This document shows positions 26,921-34,698 of a stretch of DNA of 64,000 nt, one piece after another. The notes under the pieces were generated by a model, which worked only from the letters and a program-made list of their open reading frames with translations, did not search any database and was not told where the DNA came from. The stretch's first letter is position 1. The number at the start of each line of letters is the position of its first letter. A program made the position numbers and the translations under genes. Source of the DNA: Brachymonas denitrificans (GTDB taxonomy: Bacteria > Pseudomonadota > Gammaproteobacteria > Burkholderiales > Burkholderiaceae_C); the NCBI RefSeq assembly GCF_907163135.1, contig NZ_CAJQUA010000001.1, forward strand, positions 1,193,001-1,257,000, in the 5' to 3' direction.

Positions 26921-27702
26921 ACACCTCGTCGGCCCCCTCGCTGCATGGCCGCCCTTCCCCGGCCTACGACGCCCATGTGGCGGAAGCAATCGCCACCCTG
27001 CGCACAGCCATTGCCGAATTCGGCTCCAGCACCCTCGTACAGGCCAGCAGCCTCGGCGCCGAGGACGTTGTACTGAGTCATCTGATCGAATCCAACGGCC
27101 TGGGCATCCCCCTTTTCGTGCTCGATACCGGCAAGCTGCACCCCGAAACGCAGGTGCTGCTGCAAGCCACGCAACAGCGCCGCCCGGAATCGGTCGCCAT
27201 CTACCGCCCCAACCCGGCCAGCGTGCAGGCCTTTGTCGCGGCCGAAGGCGAAGAAGCCATGTACCGCAGCCTGGCCCTGCGCAAGCGCTGCTGCCACATC
27301 CGCAAGCTCGAACCGCTGGAGCGCGCCCTGCAAGGCAAGTCGGCCTGGCTTACCGGCCTGCGCCGTGAACAGTCCGGCAACCGTGCCACAGTCCCCCTGC
27401 GCGACGACAGCGAGCAGGCGGCAGGCCGTCCGACCAAGTTCAACCCGCTCGCCAACTGGACCTGGGGCGACGTCTGGCACTACATCGCCACCCATCAGGT
27501 GCCCTACAACCCGCTGCACGACCAGTTCTACCCCAGCATCGGCTGCGCTCCCTGCACGCGCGCAGTCACCCTGGGCGAGGACTTACGCTCCGGCCGCTGG
27601 TGGTGGGAGCAGGATCAGGCGCGCGAATGCGGCCTCCACCTTACCTCCGCAACTGCATCCGAAACCAGCCCGGCCTCCGTCCTCCAGGAGCAACAAGCAT
27701 GA
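26917..27702 (+). CDS. cysH: Adenylylsulfate (APS) reductase, CysH family
   Basis: Reduces adenylylsulfate to sulfite. It has 261 residues, with the PP-loop domain SSLGAEDVVLSHL at the N-terminus. Two cysteine pairs, KRCCHIRK and GCAPCTRA, bind a 4Fe-4S cluster, and the catalytic ECGLH is near the C-terminus. The cluster cysteines are known to mark APS reductases rather than the PAPS type. This fits the absence of an APS kinase (CysC) domain in the neighbouring cysN. It overlaps both neighbours by ATGA. Confidence 0.94.
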   Translation: MNTSSAPSLHGRPSPAYDAHVAEAIATLRTAIAEFGSSTLVQASSLGAEDVVLSHLIESNGLGIPLFVLDTGKLHPETQVLLQATQQRRPESVAIYRPNPASVQAFVAAEGEEAMYRSLALRKRCCHIRKLEPLERALQGKSAWLTGLRREQSGNRATVPLRDDSEQAAGRPTKFNPLANWTWGDVWHYIATHQVPYNPLHDQFYPSIGCAPCTRAVTLGEDLRSGRWWWEQDQARECGLHLTSATASETSPASVLQEQQA

Positions 27703-28700
27703 ATGCCTCCCCTCCCGCTACGCAAGCCCTGCCTGCCAACCTCCTCCCACACTTGCACACACTGTCTGCGGCTACCCGCTCGCCCCTGCATGCCCCGGCC
27801 ACCGGCGCGCTCTCCCACCTGGACGCACTGGAAGAGGAAACCATCTTCCTGCTGCGCGAAGTCGCCGCCAGTTTCGAACGCCCCGCCCTGCTATTCTCGG
27901 GCGGCAAGGACTCGCTGGTGCTGCTCGCCTGCGCCGAAAAGGCTTTCGGCCGTGGCCGCATCCCGTTCCCGCTGCTGATGATCGACACCGGCCACAACTT
28001 CCCCGAAGTCACTGCCTTCCGCGACCAGCGTGCGGCCGAGCTGCAGGCCAGGCTAATCGTGCGCAGCGTCGAAGATTCGATGGCACGCGGCACCGTGCGC
28101 CTGTCCCGGCCTGACGAGAGCCGCAACGCCCACCAGTCCGTCACCCTGCTGGAAGCAATCGAGGAATTCCGCTTCGACGCCCTCATTGGCGGCGCCCGCC
28201 GCGACGAGGAAAAAGCCCGCGCCAAGGAACGCCTGTTCAGCCACCGCGACAGCTTCGGCCAGTGGCAGCCACGCCAGCAGCGCCCCGAGCTGTGGACGCT
28301 GTTCAACACCCGCCTGCACCCCGGCGAGCACTTCCGCGTCTTCCCCATCAGCAACTGGACAGAGCTGGACGTCTGGCAATACATCGCCCGCGAACAGCTG
28401 CAACTGCCCAGCCTCTACTACGCCCACCCGCGCGAGGTGGTGCAGCGCCGCGGCCTGCTGGTCCCCGTCACCCCGCTGACCCCGCCAAGGGAAGGCGAAC
28501 AGGTGCAGACCCTGAACGTACGCTTCCGCACCCTGGGCGACATCACCTGCACCTGCCCGGTCGAAAGCAGCGCCGCCAGCGCCCATGACATCGTGCGCGA
28601 AACCCTGGGCGCCAGCACCAGCGAACGCGGCGCCACCCGCATGGACGACCAGACCAGCGATGCCAGCATGGAACAACGCAAGCTCGAAGGATATTTCTGA
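27699..28700 (+). CDS. cysD: Sulfate adenylyltransferase subunit 2
   Basis: Catalytic subunit of ATP sulfurylase, forming APS from sulfate and ATP together with CysN. It has 333 residues, with PP-loop motif LLFSGGKDSLVLL, then GGARRDEEKARAKER and SNWTELDVWQYI. It is somewhat longer at the N-terminus than E. coli CysD (302). The start at 27699 overlaps the cysH stop (ATGA), and its stop shares a base with the cysN start (TGATG). Confidence 0.96.
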   Translation: MNASPPATQALPANLLPHLHTLSAATRSPLHAPATGALSHLDALEEETIFLLREVAASFERPALLFSGGKDSLVLLACAEKAFGRGRIPFPLLMIDTGHNFPEVTAFRDQRAAELQARLIVRSVEDSMARGTVRLSRPDESRNAHQSVTLLEAIEEFRFDALIGGARRDEEKARAKERLFSHRDSFGQWQPRQQRPELWTLFNTRLHPGEHFRVFPISNWTELDVWQYIAREQLQLPSLYYAHPREVVQRRGLLVPVTPLTPPREGEQVQTLNVRFRTLGDITCTCPVESSAASAHDIVRETLGASTSERGATRMDDQTSDASMEQRKLEGYF

Positions 28701-30010
28701 TGGACATCGCCCTGAACAACCACCCCGCCCAGGCCCTTGCCCCCGCCCTGCGCTTCATCACCTGCGGCAGCGTGGACGATGGCAAGAGCACCCTGATCGG
28801 CCGCCTGCTGCTCGACAGCCGGTCCGTGCTGCAGGACCAGCTCGCCCACATCACCCACCAAGCCACCGGCGAAGTGGACGCGGCCGTCCTTGCCCGTCTC
28901 ACCGATGGCCTGCAGGCCGAACGCGCCCAGGGCATCACCATCGACGTGGCCTGGCGCTATTTTTCCAGCACGCGTCGCAAATTCATCATCGGCGATGCCC
29001 CCGGCCATGAGCAGTACACGCGCAACATGGTCACCGCCGCCAGCCAGGCCGACTGCGCCGTGGTGCTGGTCGATGCCACCAAGCTGCCCTGGGCCGTCAC
29101 CCCCGACGCTCCCGCGCAGCTGCTGCCGCAAACCCGCCGCCACGCCCTGCTCGCCCAACTGTTACGCGTGCCACACTGCGTGTTCGCCATCAACAAGCTC
29201 GACGCCGTGAGCAACCCCGCTCTGGCCTGTGCGCGCATCTCCGAAGCTCTCACCAGCTTCACGCAAGCCGCCGGCATCACCCCGGCCGCCATCCTGCCAC
29301 TCTCGGCTCTCAAGGGCTGGAATGTGGTCGATGCGCACGCAGGCTGGTGCGGCTACCATGGGCCCACCCTGCTCGATATCCTGGAACAGCTGCCCATCGC
29401 CGCCGCTCCCCGCCAGGCCTTTGCCCTGCCCGTGCAATGGATCGAATCCAGCGCCGGCAGTGCCCGGACCGAACAGGGCCGCCGCACGCTCTGGGGACGC
29501 GTGGCCAGCGGTTCGGTGCAGGCGGGCGATACAGTGCAGGTTTTTCCGAGCGGCCAGCAGGCCACCGTCGCCCAGGTCCTCGACCATGCCCGCCGCCCGG
29601 CTGACGGCAAGGAACAGCGCTCCCTCGGCCTGATCCTCGACCGTGAACTCGACATCACACGCGGCGACTGGATCATCGCCGCAGACCACCCCCTGCGAAC
29701 CCGGCGCCAGTGCTCCGCCACCCTCACCTGGCTCGATAACGATGCCCTGGTGCCGGGTCGCCAGTACTGGGCGTTGCACGGCCACCGCTGGGTCAAGGCG
29801 CGCGTGCGCCGCGTGGAACACCAGCTCGACATCCACAGCCTGCAGCAGGGCCCGGCCGAACAGCTCGGCGCCAATGCCATCGGCCAGGTCGAGCTCGAAT
29901 TCCAGGCCCCCCTGCCGCTGCAGCCCTATGCGCAGAACCGCCAGCTCGGCGCCCTGATCCTGGTCGATACGGCCACCCACGCCACGGCCGCCGCCGCCAT
30001 GGTTCTTTGA
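28700..30010 (+). CDS. cysN: Sulfate adenylyltransferase subunit 1 (GTPase)
   Basis: Elongation-factor-like GTPase that powers CysD. The 436 residues have G1 GSVDDGKSTLIGRL, a switch region with QGITIDVAWRYF, G3 DAPGHEQYTRNM, G4 NKLD, and two beta-barrel domains. The protein ends after these domains, so there is no fused APS kinase. It is the last gene of the sulfate operon. Confidence 0.96.
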   Translation: MDIALNNHPAQALAPALRFITCGSVDDGKSTLIGRLLLDSRSVLQDQLAHITHQATGEVDAAVLARLTDGLQAERAQGITIDVAWRYFSSTRRKFIIGDAPGHEQYTRNMVTAASQADCAVVLVDATKLPWAVTPDAPAQLLPQTRRHALLAQLLRVPHCVFAINKLDAVSNPALACARISEALTSFTQAAGITPAAILPLSALKGWNVVDAHAGWCGYHGPTLLDILEQLPIAAAPRQAFALPVQWIESSAGSARTEQGRRTLWGRVASGSVQAGDTVQVFPSGQQATVAQVLDHARRPADGKEQRSLGLILDRELDITRGDWIIAADHPLRTRRQCSATLTWLDNDALVPGRQYWALHGHRWVKARVRRVEHQLDIHSLQQGPAEQLGANAIGQVELEFQAPLPLQPYAQNRQLGALILVDTATHATAAAAMVL

Positions 30011-30027
30011 CAAAAAATAACCCTGAT

Positions 30028-30052
30028 CGCCCAAGGCAGACCCGCTTGGGCG
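30028..30052 (+). terminator. Putative terminator/attenuator hairpin after cysN
   Basis: CGCCCAAG (30028-30035) pairs with CTTGGGCG (30045-30052) around a 9-base loop, 18 bp after the cysN stop. The plus-strand T tail is poor, so termination may be weak or factor-dependent. Confidence 0.45.
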
Positions 30053-30224
30053 TATCGTTCGCATGGACGATACAGAATGCAGCACCAAGCTTGACCTGAC
30101 GCAAGACGGAACCCGTTTGGACGGTTTACATTTCCCTTAAACCAGCCACGGCCCGCCGCAGCGGCTAAAATTCCAGGGTTACCCATCATTCCTGTCGTAA
30201 TTCAGTTCCAGAAGAGAAGCCACC

Positions 30225-30554
30225 ATGACCCACGTCGTCACCGAAGCCTGTATCCGTTGCAAGTACACCGACTGCGTCGATGTGTGCCCGGTGGACTGCT
30301 TCCGCGAAGGCCCCAACTTCCTGACCATCGATCCCGATGAGTGCATCGACTGCGCAGTCTGCATTCCCGAGTGCCCGGTCGGTGCCATCTACGCCGAAGA
30401 AGACGTTCCCGCCAACGAGCAGCACATGATCAAGCTCAATGCCGAACTGGCCCGCCTGCCCAGCTGGAAGAGCATCACCAAGCGCAAGGACGCGCTGCCC
30501 GATGCCGAGGAGTGGAAGGACAAGACCGGCAAGCTGAAAGAGCTGGTCCGCTGA
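30225..30554 (+). CDS. fdxA: Seven-iron ferredoxin
   Basis: A 109-residue small electron carrier with one 3Fe-4S and one 4Fe-4S cluster. The cysteines are C9, C12, C17 and C21 ([15 protein letters not shown]), and a second [12 protein letters not shown] set. The C-terminal 50-residue extension is typical of the Azotobacter FdI class. AGAAG precedes the ATG. It is followed by a terminator and then by a ferredoxin-NADP reductase gene, a functional pair. Confidence 0.93.
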   Translation: MTHVVTEACIRCKYTDCVDVCPVDCFREGPNFLTIDPDECIDCAVCIPECPVGAIYAEEDVPANEQHMIKLNAELARLPSWKSITKRKDALPDAEEWKDKTGKLKELVR

Positions 30555-30606
30555 AGCGTTCCCTTCCGTCGCGCCGGCGCGCCTGCGCCCCGGCACACCC
30601 ACCCAC

Positions 30607-30627
30607 GGCAGCGCAAGCTGCCTTTTT
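30607..30627 (+). terminator. Terminator after fdxA
   Basis: GGCAGC, loop GCAA, GCTGCC, then five T residues. It lies just upstream of the reductase ATG at 30637, so fdxA and the reductase may be partly uncoupled. Confidence 0.7.
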
Positions 30628-30636
30628 GACTTCATC

Positions 30637-31710
30637 ATGACTACAGAACGCACTTTTCCCAACGCGATCGAGACAGATGCCGTCATCGTCGGTGCGGGGC
30701 CGGTCGGCCTGTTCCAGGTCTTCGAACTCGGCCTGCTCGAGGTCAAGGCCCACATCATCGATGCCCTGGCCTACCCCGGCGGCCAGCCGGTCGAACTGTA
30801 TCCGGACAAGCCCATCTACGACATTCCCGCCATCCCGGTCTGCACCGGCAAGGAGCTGACCGACGCGCTGATGAAGCAGATCGAGCCCTTCGGCGCCACC
30901 TTCCATCTGGGCCAGGAAGTGACCGAAGTCGAGCGCCAGCCCGATGGCCGCTTCCACGTCTGCACCAGCAAGGGCACCGAATTCCTCACCAAGACGATCT
31001 TCATTGCCGCCGGCGTAGGAGCCTTCCAGCCGCGCAAGCTCAAGGTCGAGGGACTGGAGCAGTTCGAGGGCAGCCAGTTGTTCTACCGCGTCAAACGCCC
31101 GGAAGACTTTGCCGGCAAGAACCTGGTGATCGTCGGTGGCGGCGACTCCGCGCTGGACTGGACCCTCGACTTCACGGCCGACACCGCCCACAAGGCCGAA
31201 AGCGTCATCCTGGTGCACCGCCGCGACGGCTTCCGCGCGGCGCCTGCCAGCGTGCAGAAGATGAAGGCCCTGTGCGAACAGCACAAAATGCAGTTCCTGG
31301 TCGGCCAGATCACCGGCTACGAGGAAACCGGCGGCAAGCTCACCGCCGTCAAGGTCACCGGCGGCGACGGCGTCACGCGCTCCGTGCCACTGGACGTGCT
31401 GATGGTCTTCTTCGGCCTGTCGCCCAAGCTCGGGCCGATCGCCGAATGGGGCCTGCAGATCGAGCGCAAGCAGCTGGTCGTGGACACGGAAAAGTTCTCC
31501 ACCAGCGAGCCCGGCATTTTCGCCGTAGGCGACATCAACACCTACCCCGGCAAGAAGAAGCTTATACTCTCCGGCTTCCACGAATGTGCCCTGGCCGCCT
31601 TCGGCGCCATGGACTACATCTTCCCCGAGAAGAAGGTCTTTCTGCAGTACACCACCACCAGTCCCAAGCTGCACAAGGTGCTGGGCGTGGAATCGCCCAA
31701 CTTCGACTGA
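30637..31710 (+). CDS. Ferredoxin-NADP+ reductase, thioredoxin-reductase-like type
   Basis: A 357-residue flavoprotein with an FAD-binding motif [10 protein letters not shown] (about 17-26) and an NADPH-binding motif [11 protein letters not shown]. It lacks the CxxC redox pair of true thioredoxin reductases (the equivalent stretch has none). That fits the TrxB-like ferredoxin reductases (YumC type). [12 protein letters not shown]-closing motif is present. Its position after fdxA supports ferredoxin as partner. Confidence 0.88.
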   Translation: MTTERTFPNAIETDAVIVGAGPVGLFQVFELGLLEVKAHIIDALAYPGGQPVELYPDKPIYDIPAIPVCTGKELTDALMKQIEPFGATFHLGQEVTEVERQPDGRFHVCTSKGTEFLTKTIFIAAGVGAFQPRKLKVEGLEQFEGSQLFYRVKRPEDFAGKNLVIVGGGDSALDWTLDFTADTAHKAESVILVHRRDGFRAAPASVQKMKALCEQHKMQFLVGQITGYEETGGKLTAVKVTGGDGVTRSVPLDVLMVFFGLSPKLGPIAEWGLQIERKQLVVDTEKFSTSEPGIFAVGDINTYPGKKKLILSGFHECALAAFGAMDYIFPEKKVFLQYTTTSPKLHKVLGVESPNFD

Positions 31711-31746
31711 GCCGTTACGCCCTGCCTGCGCCCGCCAGGTGCAGCT

Positions 31747-32451
31747 TCAGCGCCGGCGCGCAATCGTCATGCGGCCGGGATACACGTCTCCGGCCGGCAT
31801 GCCGAGGTCGTAATCGCCGCTGCAGACCACTTCGGTGGCGAGCGTCGAACACCGCAGGCGAATCTCCTTCTGCGCCACCTTCCACTCGCTGTTTTCCGGC
31901 AGCCTGGGAGCACAGTCGCTCATGCGCGACGGCTGGCCCTTGCTGTTGAAGCTCAGGTCGCATTCGAAGGAAAACTGATTGGCGATATGAACGCGGTAAC
32001 CCGCAGCGCCTGCTTTGGGGGTAATCGTCACCCGCCGTGCCCGGGCCATCGCATTGTCGCCGCCATACAGCGGGGACTCCAGCCAGGCGCGTTTCTCGGC
32101 AGCGGCCAGCTCTTCGGGGGGAAATACTGGATCAGGCGTAACGGTACTTGTGCCTGATGCCGATGCCATGATGGATGGCGTCGGGCCAGTGCCAGTGCCA
32201 GTGCCAGTGCCAGTGCCAGTGCCAGTGCCAGTGCCAGTGCCCGATGCCTCTGCCGAAGCAGGCGAAGAAGCGGACGATGTTCCCGCCATCCCCCCGCTTG
32301 TGTCAGAAGGCGCAGTATCCGGAGTGGGCGCCGACGCCCCTGCTTCGGGCACGCCAGATGCCGCCCCCTCTGCCGCCTTGTCGCTCCGGTCCGAACATCC
32401 GGCCAGCACGGCGGCGGCCGCCAGGATCACTCCAGGCCATAGCTGCTGCAT
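31747..32451 (-). CDS. Lipoprotein with Thr-Gly repeat linker
   Basis: A 234-residue protein. A short signal with lipobox VLAGC (about 15-19) anchors it. A long Ser/Ala/Gly/Thr-rich linker follows, containing nine Thr-Gly dipeptides in a row. The C-terminal domain (about 120-234) has four cysteines (FECDLSF, SDCAPR, LRCST, VVCSGDY) that could form two disulfides. AGGAG precedes the ATG at 32451. I do not recognise the C-terminal domain. The linker would hold it away from the membrane. Confidence 0.75.
   Translation of the reverse strand: MQQLWPGVILAAAAVLAGCSDRSDKAAEGAASGVPEAGASAPTPDTAPSDTSGGMAGTSSASSPASAEASGTGTGTGTGTGTGTGTGTGPTPSIMASASGTSTVTPDPVFPPEELAAAEKRAWLESPLYGGDNAMARARRVTITPKAGAAGYRVHIANQFSFECDLSFNSKGQPSRMSDCAPRLPENSEWKVAQKEIRLRCSTLATEVVCSGDYDLGMPAGDVYPGRMTIARRR
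32185..32238 (-). repeat. Nine perfect GCCAGT hexanucleotide repeats in the lipoprotein gene
   Basis: Nine identical tandem copies on the plus strand, with no substitutions, encoding Thr-Gly dipeptides on the minus strand. Perfect copies suggest recent slippage. Changes would alter the linker length without a frameshift. Confidence 0.92.
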
Positions 32452-32541
32452 GGGAATTCTCCTCGCTTCAAACGCAGTCCTCCCAGCCTACCAACAGCGA
32501 TCCCGATCGCACGTGAGATCAGGAAACTCGTGTAACAGTGC

Positions 32542-33387
32542 CTACAGGCGATCCATGCGCATCACACGTGGCGCAAAACCGTGATTCAGGGGACCGTTGC
32601 CGACACCGCCGGTGCGCACATTGGCTCCCGCCTCCAGCGCCTTGCGCACAAACTCGCGCGCCATGCGCACGGCATCGGGCAAGTCCTCGCCCAGCGCCAG
32701 ATAGCTTGCTATCGCCGACGACAAGGTACACCCCGTTCCATGCGTATTGCGCGTGGCGATGCGTGCGTCATCCATCACCAACTCCTCGCCGTTTTCCAGC
32801 AGCAGCACATCGGCCACACGCTCGCCCGGCAGATGCCCGCCCTTCAGCAATACTGCACGCGCGCCCATGGCCTGCAGCTCATATGCCGCGCTGCGCATCT
32901 GCTCCACCGTTTCCAGCTTACGCCCCAGCAGCAGCGCCGCCTCATCCAGGTTCGGCGTGATCACGCTGGCCAGCGGAAACAGGCGCTTCACCAGCACGCT
33001 CACGGTGCTGTCTTCCATCAGTACCGAGCCGCTGGTCGCCACCATCACCGGATCCAGCACCACCTGTGCGAATGCATGGCGCTCCAGCGCCGCTGCCACC
33101 GCTTCGGCCACCTCGGGCGCATGCAGCATGCCGATCTTGACCGCCTCCACGCCGATGTCGCCTGCCACCGCATCGATCTGCGCCGCAATCACTTCCGGCG
33201 GCACGGAATGGATGGCCCTCACTCCTTGCGTGTTCTGCGCCGTGATCGCCGTGATGGCGGTCATGCCATACACCCCAAGCGCCGCACAGGTCTTCAGGTC
33301 GGCCTGGATGCCGGCACCGCCTCCACTGTCGGAACCGGCAATGCTGAGCACATGGATGTAGCTGAAATCGAAATCGGGGGCCTGCAT
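32542..33387 (-). CDS. thiD: Hydroxymethylpyrimidine/phosphomethylpyrimidine kinase
   Basis: Phosphorylates HMP and HMP-P in thiamine synthesis and salvage. It has 281 residues of the ribokinase fold, with [19 protein letters not shown] at the N-terminus, DPVMVATSG in the middle and the anion-hole motif [14 protein letters not shown] near the end. No other thi genes and no recognisable TPP riboswitch are nearby. GGAG stands eight bases before the ATG. The next gene upstream is the tRNA-Asn pair. Confidence 0.95.
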   Translation of the reverse strand: MQAPDFDFSYIHVLSIAGSDSGGGAGIQADLKTCAALGVYGMTAITAITAQNTQGVRAIHSVPPEVIAAQIDAVAGDIGVEAVKIGMLHAPEVAEAVAAALERHAFAQVVLDPVMVATSGSVLMEDSTVSVLVKRLFPLASVITPNLDEAALLLGRKLETVEQMRSAAYELQAMGARAVLLKGGHLPGERVADVLLLENGEELVMDDARIATRNTHGTGCTLSSAIASYLALGEDLPDAVRMAREFVRKALEAGANVRTGGVGNGPLNHGFAPRVMRMDRL

Positions 33388-33466
33388 GGCACAACTCCAT
33401 CATGAGTGTTGAACGCTGCAAGCATACGCCATGAACCCGTCGACGAAAGCCGGAACGCCCATGGAA

Positions 33467-33496
33467 AAAGCCCCGCAACAGCTGCTGCGGGGCTTT
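33467..33496 (-). terminator. Terminator of the tRNA-Asn transcript
   Basis: AAAGCCCCGCA and TGCGGGGCTTT form an 11-bp stem around an 8-base loop, then five T residues on the minus strand. It ends the tandem tRNA unit four bases after the second tRNA. Confidence 0.85.
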
Positions 33497-33499
33497 GTC

Positions 33500-33575
33500 T
33501 GGCTCCTCAACCTGGGCTCGAACCAGGGACCTACGGATTAACAGTCCGGCGCTCTACCGACTGAGCTATTGAGGA
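33500..33575 (-). tRNA. tRNA-Asn (GTT), downstream copy
   Basis: 76 bases with encoded CCA, read on the minus strand. The acceptor stem begins TCCTCA. The anticodon loop CTGTTAA gives GTT. The T arm reads GGTTCGAGCC. It is identical in sequence to the copy at 33615-33690. Confidence 0.97.
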
Positions 33576-33614
33576 ATGTCGGCATGCTGCACAAGGCAAC
33601 ACATCAAATTGTTC

Positions 33615-33690
33615 TGGCTCCTCAACCTGGGCTCGAACCAGGGACCTACGGATTAACAGTCCGGCGCTCTACCGACTGAGCTATTGAGGA
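33615..33690 (-). tRNA. tRNA-Asn (GTT), upstream copy
   Basis: The same 76 bases as the copy at 33500-33575, separated from it by 39 bp. It is the promoter-proximal gene of the pair; both are probably made from one transcript. Confidence 0.97.
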
Positions 33691-33702
33691 ACAGAGACTG
33701 AA

Positions 33703-33731
33703 ATTATATACCAGCTTTTCGCGGTTTTCCA
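33703..33731 (-). promoter_or_regulatory. Sigma-70-type promoter for the tRNA-Asn pair
   Basis: On the minus strand, TGGAAA (33726-33731) and a perfect TATAAT (33703-33708) are separated by 17 bases, 12 bp before the first tRNA. The -35 matches only part of TTGACA. Confidence 0.6.
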
Positions 33732-33763
33732 GTCACGCGACATTTTCGTGACATCCGGCCGCC

Positions 33764-33794
33764 GAAAAAAGAAAGTCCCGCCGAAGCGGGACTT
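33764..33794 (-). terminator. Terminator after phaB
   Basis: AAGTCCCGC (33773-33781), loop CGAA, GCGGGACTT (33786-33794), then a T-rich tail on the minus strand. It lies 31 bp after the phaB stop. Confidence 0.85.
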
Positions 33795-33825
33795 CCAGGC
33801 ACTGACGCAAGGCGTCAGAAGCCGA

Positions 33826-34563
33826 TCAGCTCATGTGCAGACCGCCGTTGCAGGCGAACTCGGCGCCGGTAGTGAAACCGGAATCCGGGCCAGCCAGCCA
33901 GCTGACGATGGAGCCGATTTCTTCCGGGGTGCCCAGACGCTTGACCGGGATGGTCGCCACGATCTTCTCCAGCACGTCTTCACGGATGGCACGAACCATG
34001 TCGGTACCGATGTAGCCCGGGCTCACGGTGTTGACCGTCACGCCCTTGTTGGCCAGTTCCTGGGCCAGGGCCATGGAGAAGCCGTGCATGCCGGCCTTGG
34101 CCGCGGAGTAGTTGGTCTGGCCAGCCTGACCCTTGGCGCCATTCACGGAGGAGATGTTGATGATGCGGCCGAAACCACGCTCCACCATGTCCGGCACGAC
34201 CTGCTTGGTCACGTTGAACATGGAGTTCAAGTTGGTCTCGATCACGGCCTTCCAGTCTTCGGGCGTCATCTTGACGAACATGCGGTCGCGCGTGATGCCG
34301 GCGTTGTTCACCAGCACGTCGATCGGGCCATGCTCGGCCTTGGCCTTGGCAAAGGCTTCAACGGTGGAATCCCAGTCGCCCACGTTGCCCACGGAAGCGT
34401 AGAAGGTGTAGCCCTCTGCCTTCTGCTCGTCCAGCCATTTCTGGTAGTCACGGGTCGGGCCGCAGCCGGCGATGACCTTGAAACCATCCTTGTGCAGACG
34501 CTGGCAGATCGCGGTACCAATGCCGCCCATGCCACCCGTTACGTACGCTACTTTTTGAGTCAT
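33826..34563 (-). CDS. phaB: Acetoacetyl-CoA reductase
   Basis: NADPH-dependent SDR making (R)-3-hydroxybutyryl-CoA for polyhydroxybutyrate. It has 245 residues, with cofactor motif TGGMGGIG, structural NNAG, and catalytic Ser and YxxxK (INISSVNG, TNYSAAKAG). GAGGAGA precedes the ATG. It lies 135 bp downstream of phaC in the same direction. The third gene of the usual cluster, phaA (thiolase), is not in the window. Confidence 0.95.
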   Translation of the reverse strand: MTQKVAYVTGGMGGIGTAICQRLHKDGFKVIAGCGPTRDYQKWLDEQKAEGYTFYASVGNVGDWDSTVEAFAKAKAEHGPIDVLVNNAGITRDRMFVKMTPEDWKAVIETNLNSMFNVTKQVVPDMVERGFGRIINISSVNGAKGQAGQTNYSAAKAGMHGFSMALAQELANKGVTVNTVSPGYIGTDMVRAIREDVLEKIVATIPVKRLGTPEEIGSIVSWLAGPDSGFTTGAEFACNGGLHMS

Positions 34564-34698
34564 TGTCGTCTCCTCTGGTAAAAAAATCCGTTGCGTTCCA
34601 GTTTAGAAGCGGTGCCCACGGACTTCCGGCACCTCTCCGTAAAAATACGCCTATGGCTTACCCTGAGTGTCCTTCCCACCCAGGGTTGCCGCAGGAAA

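Noticed and set aside
33388-33466. TPP riboswitch upstream of thiD.
   Set aside because: The gap is short and lacks the conserved thi-box bases.
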